This document shows positions 9,212-15,889 of a stretch of DNA of 64,000 bases, piece by piece (positions within the stretch are counted from its first letter, which is position 1; each line of letters starts with the position of its first letter). The DNA comes from Limiplasma sp034927815 (GTDB taxonomy: Bacteria; Bacillota; Clostridia; Christensenellales; Aristaeellaceae). The stretch is from the NCBI GenBank assembly GCA_034927815.1, contig JAYFPK010000020.1, forward strand, positions 148,472 through 212,471, given 5' to 3'. Below the pieces are notes generated by a model, which did no database searches, had not been told where the DNA came from, and was given only the letters and a program-made list of their open reading frames with translations. The translations under genes and the position numbers were made by a program.

Positions 9212-10034
9212 AGGCAAGCAAAGGCTGAACCGCATGGTAATGATCGCCGTATCCGCCTATTTGGCGCTGCCCCTGGGGCTGACATTTCTGTATTCCGTTT
9301 TTCAGGAATGGACGGGCATCCTTCCCACGGGGCCGACCCTGCGCTATTATGTTGACCTGTTCAGAGACCCGGGCTTTTACCTGCCGGTCATGCGCACCTT
9401 GCTCGTCAGCACGGGGCCGGTGGCGCTGTGCTCGGCGATCGTCATTCTCGCGATGTACGTGGTGGTGGTGCACCACCCCAAATGGCAAAAATACATACAG
9501 ATCCTTTGTACAGTGCCTTACTCGCTGCAAGGCGTCATTTTGGCCATCAGCGTGCTGGCTCTTTACAGCGGACTGCCCCTTCCCTTTTCGGACAGAATCG
9601 CCATGCTGGTCAGCACCTACTGCGTGCTGATCCTTCCATACACGTACCGGGGAATCCAAAACAGCCTGAACGCGATCAACGCGCGGCAGCTGATCGAGGC
9701 GGCGCAGCTATTGGGCTGCAAGCCCCTGACAGCCTATCTGCGGGTGGTGGTGCCCAATTTGCTCAGCGGCATCACGGTATCGGCGATGCTCTCGGTTTCG
9801 CTGTTGTTCGGCGATTTCGTGGTGGTGAATATCATCGGAGGCAGCTACTGCCAAACGGCGCAGATGTACCTGTACAAAATGATGTTCCGCTCGGGGCAGC
9901 AGACCAGCGCAATGATCGTAGTCCTGTTTGCCTTGACCCTGCTGCTGTCGATGGCCGTGCTGTTGCTGCAGCAGCGCAAGAAAAAAGACGCTCAGCAAAG
10001 TAAGGAGGAAGCCGATGGCTTACATTCAATTTGA
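9201..10034 (+). CDS. ABC importer permease 2
   Basis: A 277-residue permease of the PotC/PhnV type with six hydrophobic segments and an EAA loop at RQLIEAAQLLGCKPLTAYL. Its ATG follows AAGGAGGCGCCC and overlaps the end of the first permease gene by 11 bp. Its own end overlaps the ATPase gene by 20 bp. The tight overlaps show a single transcriptional and translational unit. Confidence 0.87.
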   Translation: MKREGKQRLNRMVMIAVSAYLALPLGLTFLYSVFQEWTGILPTGPTLRYYVDLFRDPGFYLPVMRTLLVSTGPVALCSAIVILAMYVVVVHHPKWQKYIQILCTVPYSLQGVILAISVLALYSGLPLPFSDRIAMLVSTYCVLILPYTYRGIQNSLNAINARQLIEAAQLLGCKPLTAYLRVVVPNLLSGITVSAMLSVSLLFGDFVVVNIIGGSYCQTAQMYLYKMMFRSGQQTSAMIVVLFALTLLLSMAVLLLQQRKKKDAQQSKEEADGLHSI

Positions 10035-11028
10035 GCATATCACAAAAAGCTTTGGAAACAATCGGGTGCTGGCCGATGTAAGCCTCAGCGTGGAGAAAGG
10101 AAAGCTGATAACGCTGCTGGGCCCCTCGGGGTGCGGCAAAAGCACGCTTTTGCGCTGCCTGGCCGGGCTGGAGAGCCCGGATAGCGGCCGCATCATGTTG
10201 GACAATGAGGACATCACCCACCGGCAGCCCGCGGAGCGGAAGGTTTCCATGGTGTTTCAGCAATACAGCCTGTTCCCTAATTTGAACGTATACGACAACA
10301 TCGCCTTTGGCCTGAAGATTCAGAAGGTGCCCAGGAAGGAACTGCGCGGGATGGTGCGGGAGATGCTGGCCATGGTAGAGTTACAGGGCAGGGAGCACGC
10401 GTTCCCCCGGCAGCTTAGCGGCGGACAGCAGCAGCGGGTGGCGCTGGCGCGCAGCCTTGTGACCCAGCCGAAGGTGCTGCTTTTGGACGAGCCTCTTTCC
10501 GCCATTGACGCGAGACTTCGCAAAAGCTTGCAGCGGCGCATCCAGCAGATCCAGCGCGAGCTGAACATTACCTGCGTGTTTGTGACTCACGATCAGGATG
10601 AGGCGATTTTCATGAGCGACGTCATCCACCTGATGAATCATGGCACAATCGAGCAAAGCGCCGCGCCCATCGAGCTGTATACAAGCCCGCGGACCAGCTT
10701 TGCGGCCAGCTTTATCGGCAACTACAATGTACTCACCGCCGCCGCATTCGCGGAGATGGTGGGCGGCGAGGCAAAAGCGGGAGATGTGGCGATCCGCCCC
10801 GAGACGATCAACCTGCTCTTGGAGGAGCCCGAAGCGAAACCCGATGTATACGCGCTGCCCGGTCAGATCAGGGAGTTTTCTCCCCACGGGAATGTAATCC
10901 GCTACACGGTGCGCATCGGTGTACAGGATATCCACGCGGATGTGCTGTTTCGCAGCTTCAAGCTGTTTCAGCCGGGACAGAAGGTATTCGCTGTGGTGGA
11001 GAAGCGCAACTGCCTGTCCGTGACATGA
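10015..11028 (+). CDS. ABC importer ATPase, PotA-like
   Basis: A 337-residue ATPase with Walker A GPSGCGKST, Q-loop VFQQYSLFP, signature LSGGQQQR, Walker B VLLLDEPLSAID and switch VTHDQDEAIF. A C-terminal TOBE-like domain occupies roughly residues 240-337 and may sense or bind regulators. The start has AAGGAGG 8 nt upstream. It is the last gene of the plus-strand importer operon. It is similar in kind to the ATPase at 4984-5937 but clearly a different protein, so the two importers are not a simple recent duplication. Confidence 0.9.
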   Translation: MAYIQFEHITKSFGNNRVLADVSLSVEKGKLITLLGPSGCGKSTLLRCLAGLESPDSGRIMLDNEDITHRQPAERKVSMVFQQYSLFPNLNVYDNIAFGLKIQKVPRKELRGMVREMLAMVELQGREHAFPRQLSGGQQQRVALARSLVTQPKVLLLDEPLSAIDARLRKSLQRRIQQIQRELNITCVFVTHDQDEAIFMSDVIHLMNHGTIEQSAAPIELYTSPRTSFAASFIGNYNVLTAAAFAEMVGGEAKAGDVAIRPETINLLLEEPEAKPDVYALPGQIREFSPHGNVIRYTVRIGVQDIHADVLFRSFKLFQPGQKVFAVVEKRNCLSVT

Positions 11029-11375
11029 GCGTATAGGCTATATCGGGAAAAGAGAACATCAATTTAACGGATTTCGTAAGGGTAAGGCTTTCGGCAGATT
11101 TTCGATCTTGGCTGACTCCCTGCGGGCGGGCAGTTTTCGGCGAAAAAGAGAAGCCGCCTGACATACTTGAGCCAGAATCCAAGGCATCAGCGAAGAAGTC
11201 CCTCGAAAATCGAGAAAACAGCTTGGAGTCTGATTGTGATCCCGTCGGCGGCTGAAATGAAACAAGGCCTTACGTTACCCTTGACGCCGTCTTGGAGTTG
11301 TGTTATAGAAAATGACCGGCGGGATTTTAAGCTGACCCTCGAGGTTGGCCGCTCGGCTATGGAGCGTTGCTTTCT
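11029..11375. other. Gene-free stretch after the importer operon
   Basis: No convincing gene and no clear intrinsic terminator. Short frames on both strands have no ribosome-binding sites. The stretch 11305-11355 looks like a worn fragment of mobile-element DNA, but I cannot assign it. Confidence 0.3.
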
Positions 11376-12005
11376 TTATTCTATATAGCTATTGAAAATC
11401 TCGAAGGATGTCAGTCCGGTTCGCACCTAAATTCTCGCATGGTTGTAGTATTCGCTGAATTCTTCGACCTGTGTAACGGCTTCCGCAATCGTCTGCGATT
11501 TCTCCCGAGACAAGCATTCCGTTTTTAAAATGCTGAAGAAGGTTTCGGTGCAAGCGTTGTCATAAGGCGAGCCGGGGCAGGACATGGAAAGAGCGATATC
11601 CGGGGTTTTTGTGAGTTTGTGGTAGTCGTAGAATGTGTATTGGCATCCTTGGTCGCTGTAGGGAATCAGCCAGACCGTTGATCCTGCAAAAGCGCTCGCG
11701 GCTTTGACAGCCCTGTCGACCAGAGAATAGTCCTGATATTATGTCATCTGATATCCAATGATCATATTGCCGTGGAGGTCTTCAACTGCCGGCAGATACA
11801 ACGTACCTCGGATAACTGGCAACGCCTGACCAACTTTTCATGGTATTGATCGATAACCCCGTCTTTTTTCCAATCTCCCCGTAACTTATCCTGTCTTCAA
11901 AACGCATTCTCAGCACCGCATACCGCTTCGCCAGTCTTCATATTCAGGACACCCTTTCGTACTCTCTTTTATACGCTGGGGTGCACTTTTTCCTGCCTCC
12001 GCCCA
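11376..12005 (-). pseudogene. Decayed IS3-family transposase (orfA/orfB fragments)
   Basis: Read on the minus strand, 11840-12000 gives an IS3 OrfA-like helix-turn-helix (SYGEIGKKTGLSINTMKSW). 11376-11830 gives the C-terminal integrase core of OrfB: SDQGCQYTFYDYHKL, SMSCPGSPYDNACTETFF and EEFSEYYNHARI. The second Asp (SDQG) and the Glu of the DDE triad (ETFF) are present. The coding is broken by a TAA inside the core near 11741 and a TAG at 11427-11429. Past that TAG the frame continues as VRTGLTSFEIFNSY to a TAA at 11376. The OrfB N-terminus is missing, so the element carries an internal deletion and is dead. I could not define its terminal repeats. Confidence 0.8.
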
Positions 12006-12269
12006 GTATTCGGGATGATTTCCATTTGTAACATCTACACCTATCCTTGAATATTCTGCTTGTTTCCCAAAACAACACCCTTGACAATTTTTTGGATCAA
12101 AGCCTATATAGACTACGGCGGAAGTACCGCATCAAAAGCACATAGCACACGGGATGCAGTAGCGCCACGTTTTGCATCCTCGTTTTGACATATGCTTTTT
12201 GGTTGCCCCTGGGTTCTGACCTTGAGATCAGGGGTGCGATTTTGATGAGGGAAGTGGAGGAACAAACAG
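12006..12269. other. Intergenic region upstream of the XRE regulator
   Basis: No gene seen. A TTGACA (12186-12191) and a short inverted repeat (CCCCTG/CAGGGG, about 12209-12234) lie upstream of the 12270 gene. No good -10 match is visible. Confidence 0.3.
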
Positions 12270-12545
12270 ATGCTACATTATCATGAGCTCGGCTCCCAGA
12301 TCCGTGTTCTCCGACGCCGGCATGGTCTTGCTCAGGAGCAACTTGCGGAGCTGGTAAATGTAAGTATAAGCTTTATTGGACATGTGGAGCGGGGGACGAG
12401 AAAGGCAAGTCTGGAAACAATCATTGAGATTGGGGCATGCCTGCAAGCCTCCATGAATCATCTTTTGCTTATGCACTCCAGCACCAGTTCCTCAACCGGT
12501 AATGGCAAAGGGAGCGGAAACCACCCCAAAGTGAGTTCCTCTTGA
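12270..12545 (+). CDS. Small XRE-family DNA-binding regulator
   Basis: A 91-residue protein that is mostly one Cro/C1-type helix-turn-helix domain (residues 6-66): LGSQIRVLRRRHGLAQEQLA, then VSISFIGHVERGTRKASLET, which is the recognition region. The tail is Ser/Gly-rich and probably disordered. The ribosome-binding site is GTGGAGGAACAAACAG. It lies between the IS3 remnant and the DUF6385 cassette and may regulate that cassette, but the 222-bp gap to the next gene and the absence of visible operators leave this open. Confidence 0.8.
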   Translation: MLHYHELGSQIRVLRRRHGLAQEQLAELVNVSISFIGHVERGTRKASLETIIEIGACLQASMNHLLLMHSSTSSSTGNGKGSGNHPKVSSS

Positions 12546-12767
12546 AATTTATCTTGTTAAGGAATAACAACTTCCTTCAGGAGAGTAAGGATATCCTCAC
12601 GAGCACCCTTCCCGTTAACGAGCAAATAGGCCGTGCTATGACATTTCTTGAGCCGTGCCAAGCCGGATGCATTCCCCGAATGTACCGGGTGTTTTTGGCG
12701 TATTCCCCCCCGAGACACCTGCCGCGCCTTTTGGAATAGGATGGTATTGTGCGCATGCCTTGCCGGT

Positions 12768-13394
12768 ATGCGTACCGACACAAACCCGGAAGGGGCGAAG
12801 GCTTTGAATGAGCTGATCATAAGCCCCCGCGCGGTGGAGTTGCGCATGGTGGGCTTTGGAAAACCGGAGCAGGGCGTCTCCCCGCTGCCGGTAGCCACCG
12901 ACAGCCAGGGAAGGATGATCCTCTCTCCCGGCCTGGATCCACAGGTGCAAAGCAATGCTTTGGATATCCGGCCCCTGGCGGAAAACCGGGATAGCGTGAC
13001 CTGTACGGTTTCAGAGCTATCCGTGCGCGGACTTACCGGCGAGCGGGACAGTCTGAGCATCAGCCGGAAGGAATCCGCCACCGCCACCCAAACCGATCAA
13101 ATCCTTATCGGGGGCACCGTATATTTTCTTCCCACGGATATAGGCGCGTACCGGCAAACCAGCTTTTATGTAAGCAATGTCGGCCTTTCTGTCGGTGTGA
13201 ATGTGGCGCTGGAAATTGCTCCGCAGAATACGGACAGCTATTATGTAACCGATATCTCCAGCGGCGTACTGCTGGGCGGGCAAACGGTACTGCTCTCGCC
13301 TACAAGATTGATGCGGTACGCCCGCATCCGCGTATCCGCCATATTGACCCTCATTGTCGCAACGGTCACGGTGCACTTTTTCGGCCGCGTTTGA
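12768..13394 (+). CDS. DUF6385-type repeat protein 1
   Basis: About 208 residues from ATG 12768; the start is uncertain. The frame is open from 12648, but no start there or at 12768 has a good ribosome-binding site, so the 5' end may be truncated. Two 19-residue repeats (LDIRPLAENRDSVTCTV then LSVRGLTGERDSLSIS) precede a C-terminal beta-rich domain of DUF6385 type: TSFYVSNVG, VALEIAPQNTDSYYV, LMRYARIRVSA. It is the first of four related genes transcribed in the same direction toward a glycosyltransferase. No signal peptide is visible. The likely role is a surface or spore-layer structural protein; this is inference. Confidence 0.65.
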   Translation: MRTDTNPEGAKALNELIISPRAVELRMVGFGKPEQGVSPLPVATDSQGRMILSPGLDPQVQSNALDIRPLAENRDSVTCTVSELSVRGLTGERDSLSISRKESATATQTDQILIGGTVYFLPTDIGAYRQTSFYVSNVGLSVGVNVALEIAPQNTDSYYVTDISSGVLLGGQTVLLSPTRLMRYARIRVSAILTLIVATVTVHFFGRV

Positions 13395-13432
13395 GGGTTG
13401 ACCCGGCACAATGAGCAAAAGACGGTGATCGT

Positions 13433-14002
13433 ATGAACAACCTGGTCTTTAACAATGTCGCCGAGAGGCTCAACGCCATCTTCTACGGTGTTTTCCAAGA
13501 TGAATACAAGCCGGTGGCCGTGGATGAGGAAGGACTATTCCTGTTTTCGCCCCTGAGCATCATCACCGTCACCGCCACCAACCTGGATATCCGCAATTTG
13601 AGCTATACGCTGGACTCTGTGACCGTTACGGCCACCAACCTGGATATAAGGGACTTGAGCGGCACGCAGGATTCCGTGGCCGTAAGCAGCATGGGATTTG
13701 TAGAAGAGAGCGTGACCCTGACGGTGCCCTCGGGCACCACGGTTTTGCTGACACGGGATATTTCCGCCTACAGTCAAAACAGTTATTTTATCCGCAATAC
13801 GGGGGGCGCCACCATTTCGATGACGGTTCAAATAGCCCCCGAGAACCAGCCGAGCCTGTATATCAACCATGCCGCAACGCAGACCGTCAGCACGGGCAGC
13901 AATGCAGTGTCGGCCATTACCACGCCGATGAAGTTTGCGCGGCTTTCTGTACAGGCTTCCGCCAATACGGGCGTTGTGGCGTATTACAACGGCCGCGCCT
14001 GA
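13433..14002 (+). CDS. DUF6385-type repeat protein 2
   Basis: A 189-residue protein beginning MNNLVFNNVAERLNAIFYG, the same N-terminal motif as the third paralogue. Two copies of a 19-residue repeat (LDIRNLSYTLDSVTVTATN, then LDIRDLSGTQDSVAVSS) form a short beta-solenoid-like segment. The C-terminal DUF6385-type domain has NSYFIRNTG, VQIAPENQPSLYI and MKFARLSVQAS and ends YYNGRA. Thr, Ser, Val and Asn are abundant, with few charges in the repeat part, as in glycosylated surface fibres. It has no signal peptide, which suggests non-Sec export or assembly inside the mother cell. Confidence 0.72.
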   Translation: MNNLVFNNVAERLNAIFYGVFQDEYKPVAVDEEGLFLFSPLSIITVTATNLDIRNLSYTLDSVTVTATNLDIRDLSGTQDSVAVSSMGFVEESVTLTVPSGTTVLLTRDISAYSQNSYFIRNTGGATISMTVQIAPENQPSLYINHAATQTVSTGSNAVSAITTPMKFARLSVQASANTGVVAYYNGRA

Positions 14003-14023
14003 TAAGCGGGAAAGGAGGCCACC

Positions 14024-14986
14024 ATGGGGACGCCCCTTATGCATTATGCCTGCGATGCCGTCTATGTATCGCAGGACAGCCCGGACCGAAGCGATCCGAT
14101 GTCGCCCGTCGTCTGTGTGGGCTTATCAAACCAAGCGTTTCAAAATGACCCGGCGCGCATTTCATATGGCCGGTATATCGGGCTGTTGCAGTTTCCGCCG
14201 CTGGCCTTGCCGCAAGGCCACAAGATCGCCTCCGCCCGCCTCTTTCTGCTGGTATGCGCGTCGCATTTCTGCCCGGTACGGGTGGAGGTGCATCAAAACC
14301 TGGCGCCTTTTGACGGGAGGACCGTCACCTACAGGACACGTCCGGCGGTCTCTCCCCTCCCCCTGGGCTATACGCTCGTGACGCCCCAAAGCCAAATGAG
14401 GTATGTGTCCTGCGATGTGACAGCGCTTTTGGGCGGCAGCCAGGGTAACCTTCCCTCAACGGGCTTTTCCCTCATGGCCGCGTACCGGGAAACGGGCGTG
14501 GTGGCCTTTTGCGCCCAGGCGGAGGCATGCCTGCCCTATCTGGAAATCACATGCGAGCCGTCAGATGGCGAGCACCAGGACAGTCTGGTGGAGAACATTT
14601 TTCGTGAACAGGTGTTTGATCTGCATGGCGAGGGACAGGCGCAATGTACGCCCGTCATCGGTACCGCCGGGGTCAAAACCATCACCTTTTTTGTGAAGAA
14701 CACCGGCACGGAAGCCTTGGAATTTCATTTGGAGCTCAGCCCCGACGGCATAGGATTCCTTCCGGACCCGCAAACGCTCCAAGTGGAGGAGGGAGAAATG
14801 AAGGCTGCAACGCCCTATCTGTTTGGGAGGTTTATGCGCGTCTGCCTGAATCCCGCAAAGGGCGGGCAGCGCTTCGCCGCCCGCATCTGGTGCCAGGCGC
14901 AGACAAACCATTACATGGTGAGGGCAAACAGCTTGCCGGACGCAAGCGCCCCCATCATGCCACTCCCCGGTGCGCCTTCCCCATAA
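14024..14986 (+). CDS. DNRLRE-domain protein with DUF6385-like C-terminus
   Basis: A 320-residue protein with start site AAAGGAGGCCACC. Residues 5-180 resemble a DNRLRE domain, a beta-sandwich of cell-surface and extracellular proteins: DAVYVSQDSP, IGLLQFPPLALPQGHKIASA, then SARLFLLV-type strands and CDVTALLGG. Residues 210-310 resemble the DUF6385 domain (KTITFFVKNTGTEALEFHLE, FGRFMRVCLNP). It lies 21 bp after repeat protein 2 and 24 bp before repeat protein 3. Co-occurrence in one run of genes suggests the products assemble together. It may anchor or cap the repeat proteins, by inference. Confidence 0.7.
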   Translation: MGTPLMHYACDAVYVSQDSPDRSDPMSPVVCVGLSNQAFQNDPARISYGRYIGLLQFPPLALPQGHKIASARLFLLVCASHFCPVRVEVHQNLAPFDGRTVTYRTRPAVSPLPLGYTLVTPQSQMRYVSCDVTALLGGSQGNLPSTGFSLMAAYRETGVVAFCAQAEACLPYLEITCEPSDGEHQDSLVENIFREQVFDLHGEGQAQCTPVIGTAGVKTITFFVKNTGTEALEFHLELSPDGIGFLPDPQTLQVEEGEMKAATPYLFGRFMRVCLNPAKGGQRFAARIWCQAQTNHYMVRANSLPDASAPIMPLPGAPSP

Positions 14987-15010
14987 GCGCCGGGCGGAAA
15001 GGAGCAAACT

Positions 15011-15832
15011 ATGAACAATCTTGTTTTCAATACCACTGCAAGCGAGCTTCGAACAACCCTATTTGCGCAGGCGCCGGGTAATGAGATCAAAGCGCTGCAG
15101 CTTGACGCATCGGATAACCTGCTGGTATCCGTGGCGTCGGGTACGATGACGGTGCAAGGCACCGTCACGGTCTCGGAAATCACCGCGCCTGTAACCATCG
15201 GCAACGCGTCACTGACGGTGGGGGGCACCGTCACAGTTTCGGAAATCACCGCGCCTGTAACCATCGGCAATGCGTCGCTGACGGTGGGGGGCACCGTCAC
15301 GGTCTCGGAAATCACCGCGCCTGTAACCATCGGCAACGCGTCCCTGACGGTGGAAGGCACCGTCACAGTTTCGGAAATCACCGCGCCTGTAACCATCGGT
15401 AATGCGTCGCTGACGGTGGGGGGCACCGTCACAGTTTCGGAAATCACCGCGCCTGTAACCATCGGCAACGCGTCGCTGACGGTGCAAGGTACCATCACCA
15501 TCGGGGCAAGCACCTTTACCTCGGACGCGGTGACCAGCACATCCGTGTCGGGCACCGGCGTCATCTTCCCCGATAAGGACATTTCCACGCTGAAGGTGGC
15601 CTCCATCTTCCTCTACAACGAGGATACCGCGCCCATCACCATCTCCCTTCAAATCAGCCCCACCACGGATGACGGGTTGTATATGGACGATCCCTCCTAT
15701 ACCGACCAGGTGATTCCGGGCAACGAAAGCCTGTATATGGCTGTTTCCAACTTCGCGCACTATATCCGCCTACAGTATAACCTGGGTGGCCAGACGGCTA
15801 CGTTCAGCGCATACTACAACGCCCAGGCATAA
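15011..15832 (+). CDS. DUF6385-type repeat protein 3 with 22-residue repeats
   Basis: A 273-residue protein. The N-terminus MNNLVFNTTASELRTTLFAQ matches repeat protein 2. Residues 50-159 are five nearly identical 22-residue repeats (unit TVTVSEITAPVTIGNASL plus four residues), rich in Thr, Val, Ser and Ile and almost free of charges. The C-terminal DUF6385-type domain is residues 180-273 (ASIFLYNEDTAPITISLQIS, ending YYNAQA). The start site is AAAGGAGCAAACT. A terminator follows 10 bp after the stop, before the glycosyltransferase. The repeat region probably forms a regular beta-structure that the neighbouring enzyme could glycosylate on Thr or Ser. Confidence 0.75.
   Translation: MNNLVFNTTASELRTTLFAQAPGNEIKALQLDASDNLLVSVASGTMTVQGTVTVSEITAPVTIGNASLTVGGTVTVSEITAPVTIGNASLTVGGTVTVSEITAPVTIGNASLTVEGTVTVSEITAPVTIGNASLTVGGTVTVSEITAPVTIGNASLTVQGTITIGASTFTSDAVTSTSVSGTGVIFPDKDISTLKVASIFLYNEDTAPITISLQISPTTDDGLYMDDPSYTDQVIPGNESLYMAVSNFAHYIRLQYNLGGQTATFSAYYNAQA
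15158..15487 (+). repeat. Five tandem 66-bp repeats in frame
   Basis: Units start at 15158, 15224, 15290, 15356 and 15422. They differ only at a few positions, for example CACGGTCTC versus CACAGTTTC, and GGTGGGG versus GGTGGAA or GGTGCAA at the unit end. They lie in frame, so copy-number change would alter protein length by 22 residues without breaking the gene. Confidence 0.95.
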
Positions 15833-15842
15833 AGATTTTACG

Positions 15843-15873
15843 GGCAGGCGGCCGGCTGGCCGTCTGCCTTTTT
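15843..15873 (+). terminator. Intrinsic terminator before the glycosyltransferase
   Basis: GGCAGGCGGCC (15843-15853) pairs with GGCCGTCTGCC (15858-15868), with one G-T wobble and a 4-nt loop, followed by TTTTTA. The next gene's site AAAGGAGGG begins directly after it, so read-through expression of the glycosyltransferase is probably kept low relative to the repeat proteins. Confidence 0.8.
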
Positions 15874-15889
15874 AAAGGAGGGAAAGCAA

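Noticed and set aside
12542..12739. Small plus-strand frame starting with TTG at 12542
   Set aside because: No ribosome-binding site beyond the end of the XRE gene, no recognisable sequence, and no good codon pattern.
15158..15487. CRISPR array
   Set aside because: The units are contiguous 66-bp repeats without unique spacers and lie in frame inside a protein gene.
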